Shown here: positions 26,605 through 34,222 of the stretch, piece after piece
Position numbering within the stretch: position 1 is the first letter of the stretch
Layout of the letters: each line of letters begins with the position of its first letter
Origin: Gammaproteobacteria bacterium
GTDB lineage: Bacteria > Pseudomonadota > Gammaproteobacteria > Ga0077536
Reading direction: 5' to 3'
Assembly (NCBI GenBank): GCA_020845935.1
Contig: JADLEV010000044.1
Location: 1 to 36,427 of the forward strand
Length of the DNA stretch: 36,427 nucleotides
Made by a program: the position numbers and the translations under genes
The notes under the pieces: model-generated
What the model was told of the DNA's origin: nothing
What the model saw: the letters and a program-made list of their open reading frames with translations, nothing else
Database searches by the model: none

Positions 26605-26855
26605 TTACCGATAGCGGTTGACGGTGTCTTCCAGCAACTCCTGCCGGCCCGAGCGCGGCGTCGGGTTGAGCTCATCGCCCAGTACGCGTGCCGCGTTCTC
26701 TTCGAGCGAACCGTCTCCCGCCGAGCATCCGTTGCGCCGCCGCGCTCTGCCAGCCAGCATAGCGCGCCTCCAGCGGCACTTCGAGGGCACCGTCTTCGAA
26801 TATCCGCGCCGCGGCGAGCAGGGCTCTGGCGCAGCAATCCCTCGCGCGTACCGCC
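26605..26855 (-). pseudogene. xylA: Xylose isomerase (xylA) 3' remnant, frameshifted
   Basis: Read on the minus strand, 26855-26717 encodes [16 protein letters not shown] and R-Y-A-G-W-Q-S, then Q-R-M-L-G-G. After a one-base insertion (the base at 26716) the next frame continues D-G-S-L-E-E and ends S-G-R-Q-E-L-L-E-D-T-V-N-R-Y-R before a TAA. Together this is the C-terminal 80 or so residues of xylose isomerase (compare the A-R-M-I-E-D-G, R-Y-S-G-W-N and S-G-R-Q-E-Q-L-E-N-L-V-N of E. coli XylA). The N-terminal four-fifths is absent; transposase sequence lies there instead. Confidence 0.8.
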
Positions 26856-26902
26856 ATCGTGAGACGCGCAGGCGATGGCGCGACTGAAATGAAAGCTGGA
26901 AC

Positions 26903-27901
26903 CTACTCGATGGCCCTGGCGTAAAGCACTCGCAAGCGATCGACGCCTCGGATCCAATGCCATCCTCGGCGCATGGCGAGAGATTGCAGACGCCTGGGTG
27001 CGCCGATGAAGGATTCGAAGCGTGCTTGGCGCGCGAACACAGTGCTGAGCCAGGTGCCGGGATTGAGGCTGAGTCGGCACAATAGCGATGAAGGCATTTC
27101 CGGGATGAATCCTCACTTGCCGGGAACGGCGCAACGTCCAGTCGACGCGGCGGGTTCCAGATAGTCGCGCCACCGAAACGGAAGCGCATCGATGTCCTCG
27201 GCGTGCCCGGCGAAGGGCAAGAGTCGAGGCCAAGCCGCGCGCGGTCCTTGGGCTGGGCTCATTTCTGGTGTTTGCATCCGCTGCTGCACCGAGGTGAATT
27301 CTGAGGTGGCAAGAGACTCGGCCAACTGCGCCCGGATGGGATTCAGATCGACATAGGTCATGGCGGTCAACAGCGCACCCGCATTGAACAGTGCCTGCGA
27401 CTTGAAACGGCCCTCCCAGAACCGGCCGGTGCAGCCGTCCTCGGCGTTGGCCTGCCGGGCGAGCGATTGGTTGAGACAAGGCATGAACCAGCTCCAGTCC
27501 GCGAGCCGGGCGCGCCACAGGTTCAGCGTCGCCTGAACCTGCGCCTGCTCGGCGGCGGTCAGGGATTCCTCCTGGAGATAGCGTTGGATGATTACCGGTC
27601 CGGTGAAGAACCGGGTCCAGCGCTGGGCAACTTCTCTGTCAGTCCAGACCAAGACCCGCTCGGGTGAGAGTCGGGCGACCAGATGCTAATGATTGTTCAT
27701 GACCGCGCGCGTGCAGAGCTCGGTGGCGAAGGCTTCAGTCAACGATGCCAGCCGCTCGCGGCCCCAACTCTTGCAATGCTCGAACGACTTACCCGTGACC
27801 GGATCGTCACCGCAAAGCAAGGCACGCCGGACGCAGCGGCCGATGCAGTGGTAATAAGGGTTATCGATGACGGAAACGAGACTGCTGCGGGGCCGTGTCA
27901 T
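26903..27901 (-). pseudogene. RAYT (REP-associated Y1 HUH transposase) with two in-frame stops
   Basis: One continuous frame from ATG 27901 to TAG 26903 encodes a 332-codon transposase of the gammaproteobacterial RAYT type. It starts N-P-Y-Y-H-C-I-G-R-C-V-R-R, contains Q-A-N-A-E-D-G-C-T-G-R-F-W-E-G-R-F-K-S-Q and Y-V-D-L-N-P-I-R-A, and ends R-G-W-H-W-I-R-G. A TAG at 27688-27686 falls between the two His of the HUH motif (N-N-H-stop-H-L-V), where the family has Tyr. A TGA at 27115-27113 replaces what is probably an Arg (K-[R]-G-F-I-P). No frameshift is visible, so decay is recent or the stops are tolerated. Confidence 0.85.
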
Positions 27902-27930
27902 CTGTGACCTCCAGGGATTTGCATTAGAGC

Positions 27931-27943
27931 CGGCATCCTGCCG
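27931..27943. repeat. Small REP-type hairpin next to the RAYT start
   Basis: CGGCA-TCC-TGCCG, a 5-bp stem with a 3-nt loop preceded by TTAGAGC, lies 30 nt upstream of the RAYT start codon. RAYT genes are commonly flanked by REP hairpins of this form. It is short and could be chance in GC-rich DNA. Confidence 0.35.
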
Positions 27944-28002
27944 ACGAGGTTGACGCTACTCGGGGGCTTGTCGACGTGTCAATGGGTGGGTGTCTCAGAA
28001 TA

Positions 28003-28143
28003 TTCATGACCACGAGACAAACCACCTTCGAATCGTTCCTCGGCGCGCCACGCAGGTTGCAGACGCTCGCTTCGACGAACGGCTGGAAGTGGATCCGAGG
28101 TGATGGTCGTTCCCGAAGTCTATACGCCAAAGCCAACGAATAG
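28003..28143 (+). pseudogene. C-terminal relic of a second RAYT transposase
   Basis: On the plus strand, 28021-28143 encodes T-T-F-E-S-F-L-G-A-P-R-R-L-Q-T-L-A, then G-W-K-W-I-R-G and L-Y-A-K-A-N-E-stop. This aligns residue for residue with the end of the minus-strand RAYT (R-F-E-S-F-I-G-A-P-R-R-L-Q-S-L-A, G-W-H-W-I-R-G, L-Y-A-R-A-I-E-stop). Nucleotide identity is only moderate, so it is an older, separate copy rather than a recent duplication. Nothing of its N-terminal part, including the HUH motif, is present. Confidence 0.75.
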
Positions 28144-28240
28144 CGCAATCCGGCTTTTCTGAACGTTGAGCTGACCTGCTAGGCGATATTCGTACCACCT
28201 GATTATTCGGGAGGATAGCCCTTCGGGAAGCGAGGGGACC

Positions 28241-28504
28241 ATGAAGAAGACACGATATGCGGAAGTGCAGATGGTCAAGATCCTGCGCGAGGCAGACAAG
28301 ATGCCCGTGGCAGAAGTGGCCAAGAAGTACGCCGTCAGCGACCTGACGATCGACGCCTGGCGCAAGCGCTTTGGCCAACTACAGGCAGTCGACGTCAAGC
28401 GACTGCGTCAGCTTGAGGTGGAGAACAGCCGCATGAAGAAGCTGGTGGCCGAACGGGATCTGGATATCGAGATCCTGCAGGAAGTCGCCGCAAAAAAATG
28501 GTGA
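28241..28504 (+). CDS. IS3-family transposase OrfA
   Basis: This 87-aa DNA-binding half of an IS3-family transposase is probably of the IS407-like subgroup. It has a helix-turn-helix (V-A-E-V-A-K-K-Y-A-V-S-D-L-T-I-D-A-W) and a C-terminal leucine-rich coiled coil (L-R-Q-L-E-V-E-N, then L-V-A-E-R-D-L-D-I-E-I-L). It starts after GAAGCGAGGGGACC. The heptamer A-AAA-AAA (28492-28498) is in the correct phase for the -1 frameshift that normally makes OrfAB. With orfB truncated, only OrfA or a very short fusion can be made. Confidence 0.85.
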   Translation: MKKTRYAEVQMVKILREADKMPVAEVAKKYAVSDLTIDAWRKRFGQLQAVDVKRLRQLEVENSRMKKLVAERDLDIEILQEVAAKKW

Positions 28505-28527
28505 GCGCGTCCGTTCGCCGCCAGCAG
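28498..28527 (+). pseudogene. Truncated IS3 orfB, first ten codons only
   Basis: The reading frame -1 to orfA begins M-V-S-A-S-V-R-R-Q-Q, the usual OrfB start of this IS subgroup, and then loses all similarity. No DDE residues remain. From 28528 to 28636 no gene is recognised; one plus-strand frame runs I-F-R-A-T-L-R-R-Y-R-D-D-L to a TAG at 28622 and may be the tail of a displaced gene. Confidence 0.6.
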
Positions 28528-28636
28528 AGTGGGCCCGGCAAGAACAAGACGGTGCTGGCGGATTTTCCGAGCGACGCTGCGCCGCTATCGCGACGACCTC
28601 GCCGCAACCGCGGCGGCCAGGTAGCCCGTCAGATAT

Positions 28637-30397
28637 TCAGAACGCGTCGTTGGGCAGTGCCATCAGTCGGCCACTGCCGGCGAGGATTGCCTGCAAATAG
28701 CCGTCGCAGCGCGGCAGGAAGTGATCAGCATAGAACGCTGCGGTGATGAGGCGGGCGCGTCGTGCGTCGCCGTGTTGCCGCATCGCGCCGAGGGCGGCTC
28801 GGGCCATCTGCCAGCCGCCGCAGACGGTACCGAACAACATCAGGAAATTCGCCGCGGCAGCGCCGATTGCGTGCGGATCGCGCGCGTGTTCGCGACGCAC
28901 CCAATCGTGCGCCGCGCGCAGCAGGCCGAGCGCGTGCGCAAGACGCCGGTGCAGCACGCGCAGCTCGTCGTGTTCGGTGTCGGTCAGCGCGTCCGCGCTG
29001 GCCTGGATATCCGCCAGCAGGTCATCGAGCGCGGCGCCACCATCGCGCAGCACCTTGCGACCCAGCAAATCCTGCGCCTGGATCGTGGTCGTGCCTTCGT
29101 AGATCGTCGAGATGCGCGCATCGCGAACATACTGCGCGGCACCGGTCTCTTCGATGTACCCCATGCCGCCATGCACCTGCATCGCGAGCGAGACCAGCTC
29201 TTGCGCCAACTCGGTACACCAGCCCTTGAGTACCGGCGTCAGCAACGCGAAGCGCGCTTCGTGGCGACCGCGTTCCGACTCCGGTCCGCGCTGCGCGAGA
29301 TCGAGTTCGGCGCCGGTGGTGTAGCAGAATGCGCGCATCGCCTCGATGCCGGCCTTCTGCAGCAGCAGCATGCGCCGCACGTCGGCATGTTCGATGATCG
29401 GCACGTGCTCGGCGCGGCCATCGGCGGCGCGGCCCTGGATTCGTTCCCTGGCATAGGCGAGCGCGCGCTGGTAGGCGCGTTCGCTGAGGCATAGTCCCTG
29501 CATGCCGACCGCCAGCCGGGCACGGTTCATCATCGTGAACATGCAGGCGAGCCCTTCGTGTGGCGGGCCGACCAGATAGCCGATCGCGCCGCTGAATTCC
29601 ATCACGCAGGTCGGGCTCGCATGAATGCCGAGCTTGTGCTCGACGGCGATCGGCCGGAATTCATTGCGCGCACCGATGGCGCCGTTGGCCGCGACCAGGA
29701 ACTTCGGCACCAGAAACATCGAGATGCCCTTGACGCCGGGCGGCGCATCCGGCAGACGCGCCAGCACCAGATGAAGGATGTTCTCGGCGCCATCGTGATC
29801 GCCCCAGGTGATGAAGATCTTCTGCCCGGTGAGGCGATAGTGATCGCCCTCGGGTTCGGCCCGCGTGCGCAGCGCGGCGAGATCGGAGCCGGCCTGTGGC
29901 TCGGTCAGATCCATGCAGCCGGTCCACTCTCCGGTGACGAGCTTCGGCAGATAGGTCGTGCGCAGTGTTTCGCTGCCGTGCGCTTCGATCGCCAGCACCG
30001 CGGCCTGCGTGATCATCGGACACAGCGAGAACGACAGATTCGCTGATTGCCAGATTTCGTTGACCGCAACCGCGACGATATTCGGCAGGCCCTGACCGCC
30101 ACGCGCCTTGTCGGCAATGAGGCCGGGCCAGCCGGCAGCGACGAAGGCTTGATACGCGGCAGCGAAACCGGCAGCGGTGATGACGTTGCCGTCGACCAGA
30201 CGGGAGCCTTGCCGGTCGCCGATCTGGTTGAGCGGCGCCAGCACCTCGGCGCCAAAAGTCGCCGCCTCGCGCAACACCGCTTCGATGACGTCGGGGGTCG
30301 CGTCCTCGTAGCCTGGCAAATGCGCGATGACATCACTGCCGGCGAGTTCGCGCAGCACGAACAACTGCTCCGCCAGCGGCGCGCGATAGGTATCCAT
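28637..30397 (-). CDS. Acyl-CoA dehydrogenase (long, C-terminally extended type)
   Basis: This 586-aa FAD enzyme introduces the first double bond in fatty acyl-CoA oxidation. T-E-P-Q-A-G-S-D-L (about 155-163) and F-I-T-W-G-D-H-D (about 184-191) are the flavin/substrate-binding stretches, and M-Q-V-H-G-G-M-G-Y-I-E-E-T with Y-E-G-T-T-T-I-Q-A-Q-D follow. The Y-E-G-T segment contains the Glu expected as catalytic base. It is longer than the roughly 380-aa classical enzymes and has the extra C-terminal domain of the AcdA/FadE5-like branch. Its ATG overlaps the preceding stop (TGATG at 30399-30395). Confidence 0.9.
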   Translation of the reverse strand: MDTYRAPLAEQLFVLRELAGSDVIAHLPGYEDATPDVIEAVLREAATFGAEVLAPLNQIGDRQGSRLVDGNVITAAGFAAAYQAFVAAGWPGLIADKARGGQGLPNIVAVAVNEIWQSANLSFSLCPMITQAAVLAIEAHGSETLRTTYLPKLVTGEWTGCMDLTEPQAGSDLAALRTRAEPEGDHYRLTGQKIFITWGDHDGAENILHLVLARLPDAPPGVKGISMFLVPKFLVAANGAIGARNEFRPIAVEHKLGIHASPTCVMEFSGAIGYLVGPPHEGLACMFTMMNRARLAVGMQGLCLSERAYQRALAYARERIQGRAADGRAEHVPIIEHADVRRMLLLQKAGIEAMRAFCYTTGAELDLAQRGPESERGRHEARFALLTPVLKGWCTELAQELVSLAMQVHGGMGYIEETGAAQYVRDARISTIYEGTTTIQAQDLLGRKVLRDGGAALDDLLADIQASADALTDTEHDELRVLHRRLAHALGLLRAAHDWVRREHARDPHAIGAAAANFLMLFGTVCGGWQMARAALGAMRQHGDARRARLITAAFYADHFLPRCDGYLQAILAGSGRLMALPNDAF

Positions 30398-31407
30398 CAG
30401 ATATCGATGCAAATCTTGCCGATGTGCCGGCGCGCGCGCAGATGCTCCAGCGCGGCGCGCAGCTCGGCGAGCGGGAAGACGCGGTCGATCACCGGTGCCA
30501 GCCGGTGTTGCACGACCGCCGCGACCAGTTCGCGCAACATCGCGCGGCTGCCCGGCGAAATGCCCTGGAGACGTACGTTCTGCATGATCGCGACCGGGAT
30601 GTTCAGTTCGGCGCGCGCGCCGCCGAGCACCCCGATCACGCTGATCATGCCGCCGATGCGCACCGCGCGCAGCGATTGGCGGAAGGTGTCACCGCCACCG
30701 GTTTCGACGACGTGATCGACACCACGGCCGCCGGTCAGCTTGACGATGGTCTTGCCCCAATCGGGGTCGGCGCGATAGTTGATGACGTGCGCCGCGCCGA
30801 GCGCACGCAACCGGTCGAGCTTCAGATCGCTCGAGGACAGCGCGAACACCTCGGCGCCGGCGAGCCGCGCGATCTGCACCGCGAACAACGCCACGCCGCC
30901 GGTGCCCTGCGTCAGTACCGTCTGCCCCGGTCCAATCTCGCCAAGTTCGATCAGCGCATGCCAGGCGGTTGCCGCGGCGCAGGGCAGCGTCGCCGCATCG
31001 TGGAACGACAGCGACTCGGGGATTTCGACGACGGCATCCTCGCGAAACGTCCGCAGTTCGGCCGCGACGCCATCGCAGCGTGCACCGAGATCGTGATCGA
31101 AACAGCCGGGCAGTGGCGGACCGGCTTGCCAGTCCGGACAGAAACAGGAGATGACGCGATCGCCGATGCGCCAGCGGCTGACACCGGGGCCGAGTTCGAC
31201 CACTTCGCCGGCGCCGTCCGACAGCGGGATCAGGTCACCCTGTTTCTGCATCGAGCCATAACCGCCGCCGGCGGCGATCAGATCGCGGTAGTTCAGCGAC
31301 GCGGCGCGCAATCGGACCAGAATCTCGCCGGGGCCAGGTTGCGGCGCCGGGCGCTCGACGAGGTGCAGATTGTCGAGCCCGATCGGGTCGATGATGGCTG
31401 TGCGCAT
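30397..31407 (-). CDS. Zinc-independent alcohol dehydrogenase / quinone oxidoreductase (MDR)
   Basis: This 336-aa MDR-superfamily enzyme has an N-terminal GroES-like domain (S-L-N-Y-R-D-L, I-G-D-R-V) and a Rossmann domain with T-Q-G-T-G-G-V-A-L-F-A-V-Q-I-A (about 163-177). No structural-zinc cysteine cluster is seen, so NAD(P)H:quinone or enoyl reduction is likely. It is only distantly similar to the exported MDR at 8629 and has no signal peptide. It overlaps both neighbours by one base (TGATG at each junction), so its translation is coupled to mscL and to the acyl-CoA dehydrogenase. Confidence 0.88.
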   Translation of the reverse strand: MRTAIIDPIGLDNLHLVERPAPQPGPGEILVRLRAASLNYRDLIAAGGGYGSMQKQGDLIPLSDGAGEVVELGPGVSRWRIGDRVISCFCPDWQAGPPLPGCFDHDLGARCDGVAAELRTFREDAVVEIPESLSFHDAATLPCAAATAWHALIELGEIGPGQTVLTQGTGGVALFAVQIARLAGAEVFALSSSDLKLDRLRALGAAHVINYRADPDWGKTIVKLTGGRGVDHVVETGGGDTFRQSLRAVRIGGMISVIGVLGGARAELNIPVAIMQNVRLQGISPGSRAMLRELVAAVVQHRLAPVIDRVFPLAELRAALEHLRARRHIGKICIDI

Positions 31408-31829
31408 CAGTTCCGCTTGGCCAGCAGATCGCGGATCTCCTCGAGCAGCACCTCGTTGCGCGGCGGCGCGGCGGGTGCCGCCGGCGGCTGTTCCCGCTTC
31501 AGCCGGTTCAGGCCCTTGACCAGCAGAAACACGCAGAAGGCAACGATGATGAAGTCGAGGATCGTGTTGATGAACGAGCCGTAGTTGATGGTCGCGGCAC
31601 CGGCTGCCTTGGCGGCTTCGAGGCTGGCGTAATCGCCCTCGCTGAGATTGATGAACAGATCGGAAAAGTCGACGTTGCCCATCAGCTTGCCGATCGGCGG
31701 CATCAGGACATCGTTGACCATCGACGTCACGATCTTGCCGAACGCGGCGCCGATGATGATGCCGACCGCCATGTCGGCGACGTTGCCTCGTACCGCGAAC
31801 TCCTTGAACTCCTTCAGCATGTTGCTCAT
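31407..31829 (-). CDS. mscL: Large-conductance mechanosensitive channel
   Basis: This 140-aa inner-membrane channel opens under membrane tension to relieve hypo-osmotic shock. The N-terminal helix [14 protein letters not shown] is followed by TM1 with the glycine-rich gate [10 protein letters not shown] and V-N-D-x-L-M-P-P-I-G. A periplasmic loop, TM2 (about 86-106) and a charged cytoplasmic tail complete it. A strong GGAGGGGG ribosome site precedes the ATG. It is the first gene of a coupled operon with two lipid-type oxidoreductases. Confidence 0.95.
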   Translation of the reverse strand: MSNMLKEFKEFAVRGNVADMAVGIIIGAAFGKIVTSMVNDVLMPPIGKLMGNVDFSDLFINLSEGDYASLEAAKAAGAATINYGSFINTILDFIIVAFCVFLLVKGLNRLKREQPPAAPAAPPRNEVLLEEIRDLLAKRN

Positions 31830-31856
31830 GAGTTGCCCCCTCCAGAACCCGGTGGT

Positions 31857-31894
31857 GAAACAAAAGCGGAGACGGCGGTAGTGCCGTCCCCGCT
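31857..31894 (-). terminator. Rho-independent terminator behind the EthD-like gene
   Basis: On the minus strand AGCGGGGACGGC pairs with GCCGTCTCCGCT (one mismatch) around a 6-nt loop, followed by TTTTGTTTC. It lies 9 nt after the TAA of the EthD-like gene and separates it from mscL. Confidence 0.75.
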
Positions 31895-31903
31895 GCGTAC
31901 CGC

Positions 31904-32734
31904 TTAGGTCTGCGCCAGGCCGACGATTTCGGTCGTCAGTGCGATCGGATTGACGCTCGAGAAGTTCGGCACGTCGTCGCGCAGCGTTTGCCCGTGCTGG
32001 GTGCCGGCCTTGTCGAACACCTCCTGCTTCGCGATGTAGATGTTGATGCTTCCCACATAAGGCGCCTTCGAGCCATCCTGCGCGGCGACGCCGCGGCGCA
32101 GTTCGAAGCGATGGATCGCGTCGGCGCCATACAACTTCATGATCAGCGGCATGTGGTGATCACGATAGTAGTTGGTATCGAACTTCACGCCGTCCGAGTT
32201 CGGATAGGCGATCGCCAGACAGCGCTGGCCGATCTTGGTCGCTGACGAGGGCGAACCGGCCATGCCGATGATTTCGTCGGTCTGGATCACCGGTTGCGCG
32301 TTGGTGAAATTCGGTACGTCCTCGATCATCTTCGGGCCGTGCTGCTGGCCACCTTCATCGAACTTCTGCTGATCGCCGACCCAGATATTGATCGACGCGA
32401 CGAAGTCGGCGGGTGGCGCGCCTTCTGGCGATATCACCTTGCGCAGTTCGAAGCGCTGAATCGCGTTGCCGAACAGATCCATGATCAGTTTCAGATGATG
32501 GTCGCGGTAGTAGTCGAAGTCGAACCTGGTGTCCGCGGCCTTGGGATACAGGATGGTCAGACAACGGCCACCAGCGACCGAGTCCTTGGCGTATGCGCCG
32601 CGTGGCAGCGTCGCGCCAAAGATGCCGGCGACGGTGCCGAGCGTGAGCGCCCCTCCGGCGGCTTTCATCATCGTGCGCCGCTGTGCGGCGTATGGGGTCA
32701 GGATTTCATTGTGCTGCGAATCATGGTGCGACAT
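31904..32734 (-). CDS. Tat-exported protein with two tandem EthD-like domains
   Basis: This 276-aa protein has a twin-arginine signal (Arg19-Arg20, then a hydrophobic stretch to about residue 49, G-A-Y-A). Two similar halves follow (about 55-157 and 170-272). Each has R-C-L, Y-Y-R-D-H-H, R-F-E-L-R, S-I-N-I, Q-H-G and D-V-P-N-F in the same order. The pattern is of EthD-type ferredoxin-like (dimeric alpha/beta barrel) domains, which usually work as cytoplasmic dimers. Here a tandem copy would form the pseudo-dimer in one exported chain. The ATG at 32734 has GGGAGG upstream. The function is unknown. Confidence 0.8.
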   Translation of the reverse strand: MSHHDSQHNEILTPYAAQRRTMMKAAGGALTLGTVAGIFGATLPRGAYAKDSVAGGRCLTILYPKAADTRFDFDYYRDHHLKLIMDLFGNAIQRFELRKVISPEGAPPADFVASINIWVGDQQKFDEGGQQHGPKMIEDVPNFTNAQPVIQTDEIIGMAGSPSSATKIGQRCLAIAYPNSDGVKFDTNYYRDHHMPLIMKLYGADAIHRFELRRGVAAQDGSKAPYVGSINIYIAKQEVFDKAGTQHGQTLRDDVPNFSSVNPIALTTEIVGLAQT

Positions 32735-32769
32735 GGTGCGGTGCCTCCCTCGCTTGGAATGGGTAATCG

Positions 32770-32775
32770 ATTGTA
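32770..32775 (-). promoter_or_regulatory. Possible -10 box of the EthD-like gene
   Basis: TACAAT on the minus strand is one mismatch from consensus and lies 35 nt before the start codon, leaving room for a leader with GGGAGG. No good -35 is seen. Confidence 0.35.
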
Positions 32776-32836
32776 GCATCGGGCCTTGGCGTGCCTGGTC
32801 TGGCAATCGCGGCAATTCGTCGGTTCCCGCCGCCGG

Positions 32837-33610
32837 CTATTCGCTGATCAGTTGCGATGTATAGCCGGCTTCATCAACCGGATTCAGGTCGTTCTCGGCA
32901 CAGACGAATTCGTACAGTTCGCTGTCACGGTCGCGACTGTAGGCGAACCGGCGGTGCCACGGTTTCGCCAGGGCCTTGGCATCGGTCACGACCATCTCGA
33001 TGACCAAGGTGTCCGGCTCGCCCGGCGCGAGGTGAAAGCGTTCGCTGATCCGCAACTGATCGCTATGGCGCATGCCCTGACCGAGGTCGACCGTGTCCTT
33101 GATGCCGACCGTGTCGACGACCAGGGTGTCGCCGTCCCAGCTGCCAATCGAATGGCCGAAGAACCCGGTCTCGAGATCGTCCGGATGCGGACGGCCATCG
33201 GTCCAGATCTTGCGCCACTGCATCCAGGCCTCGTGCAGGATGGTGACGCGGCCGGGCGTGAACAGGAATTCGATCGGGTACTGCGCCGTGCCCATCATGC
33301 CCGGCATTCCCGGCGGCCGGCAGTTCGAGCCGCGCCGCGGCGCCTGGCCCTGGTTGTCGCGGACGAGTTGCTGCCAGCGCTGGTAATCGGCGAGGTATTC
33401 GCCGATGAACTCCGGCTGTTCGACTTTGGTGCCGGCCGGAGTGCGCTGCAGAAACCACACTCCGCCCCAGTCCGGCAGCTTGTCGAGTGTCGCATAGTGC
33501 CCTTGCGGATGCGCGGTGGCGGGAGGCTCGGCGAGCGCGGCCGGAGTGCTGGCGATGGTGGTGAGGAAAACGGCGGCTTTGATACCGGATGAGGAAATCG
33601 ATACGCGCAT
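32837..33610 (-). CDS. Exported protein of the G-x-W-x-G-D-x-L-V-V family, copy 1
   Basis: This 257-aa protein has a signal peptide ending at about residue 27 (A-A-L-A). The mature protein has Cys97 in C-R-P-P-G-M-P, D-G-R-P-H (138-142) and S-I-G-S-W-D-G-D-T-L-V-V-D-T (154-167), followed by beta-rich sequence. The gene at 34720-35598 shares all three blocks in the same order and near-identical spacing, so the two are paralogues. No function is known to me; a periplasmic lipocalin-like or beta-barrel binding protein is a guess. The ATG at 33610 has GAGGGAG upstream. It diverges from the DUF6152 pair. Confidence 0.75.
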   Translation of the reverse strand: MRVSISSSGIKAAVFLTTIASTPAALAEPPATAHPQGHYATLDKLPDWGGVWFLQRTPAGTKVEQPEFIGEYLADYQRWQQLVRDNQGQAPRRGSNCRPPGMPGMMGTAQYPIEFLFTPGRVTILHEAWMQWRKIWTDGRPHPDDLETGFFGHSIGSWDGDTLVVDTVGIKDTVDLGQGMRHSDQLRISERFHLAPGEPDTLVIEMVVTDAKALAKPWHRRFAYSRDRDSELYEFVCAENDLNPVDEAGYTSQLISE

Positions 33611-33770
33611 GGGATCTCCCTCGTTCTCCCGACACACGGTCAGGAGTGGATTGTGGGGCTGGTGCCAACTATATATGTATGGCAGCAGGGTGGCGTAGTC
33701 TTTATCGCAGTGTACCGGGCACGGTGGGGGGATAGCGTGCCTTCGTTGCTCACAGCCGAGGGGGATTCCA

Positions 33771-34181
33771 ATGAACCGATGGTTCTGTAGGGTTGCATTC
33801 CTGTGTGTGCTCAGTGGCAGTGCCGTGGCGCATCATTCCTTCGCTTTGTTCGACCAGACCAGGAAGATCACGCTGGCGGGCACCGTGAAGCAGTTCGTCT
33901 GGACCAATCCGCACGCGCTGATTTATCTCGATGTCACCGGCGAACAAGGCGCCATCGACACCTGGCAACTGGCGATGAACAGCCCCAACAATCTGCGGCG
34001 GCAGGGTTGGCGCAAGGACACGCTGCAAGCCGGGCAGAAGGTCACCATCGTGCTGCATCCGCTGCGCGACGGCAGCAAGGGTGGCTTGTTTCTGGCGGTG
34101 ACGCTTGCGGACGGTACCGTGCTCGGCGATCCGAACCGTGCCCCGAGCGACGGACCCATCAACGTGCCGACCGTGCCATGA
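33771..34181 (+). CDS. DUF6152 family exported protein, copy 1
   Basis: This small 136-aa protein has a signal peptide whose predicted cleavage (A-V-A, residues 18-20) leaves a mature chain starting with His21-His22-Ser-Phe. The family pattern G-T-V-K-x-F-x-W-T-N-P-H (about 37-48), S-P-N-N-L-R-R-x-G-W and H-P-L-R-D-G is present. DUF6152 has no known function. The strong GAGGGGG site before the ATG supports this start. The stop overlaps a possible ATG of the second copy (ATGA at 34178). Confidence 0.85.
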   Translation: MNRWFCRVAFLCVLSGSAVAHHSFALFDQTRKITLAGTVKQFVWTNPHALIYLDVTGEQGAIDTWQLAMNSPNNLRRQGWRKDTLQAGQKVTIVLHPLRDGSKGGLFLAVTLADGTVLGDPNRAPSDGPINVPTVP

Positions 34182-34222
34182 GCGTGGGTCGGGTAGCTTG
34201 TTGCGAAAGGGGATGGCAGGCG

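Larger units (their letters stand above)
28167..28527 (+). mobile_element. Truncated IS3-family insertion sequence
   Basis: The left end probably begins near TGAGCTGACC (28167). An intact orfA follows, then the first ten codons of orfB, after which similarity to IS3 orfB stops at about 28527. The right end is missing, so the element cannot move by itself. Confidence 0.7.

Noticed and set aside
27113-27115. TGA in the RAYT frame as a selenocysteine codon, given selD in the window
   Set aside because: The aligned residue in relatives is Arg, a CGA to TGA transition explains it, no SECIS-like hairpin is evident, and a second stop (TAG) is also present.
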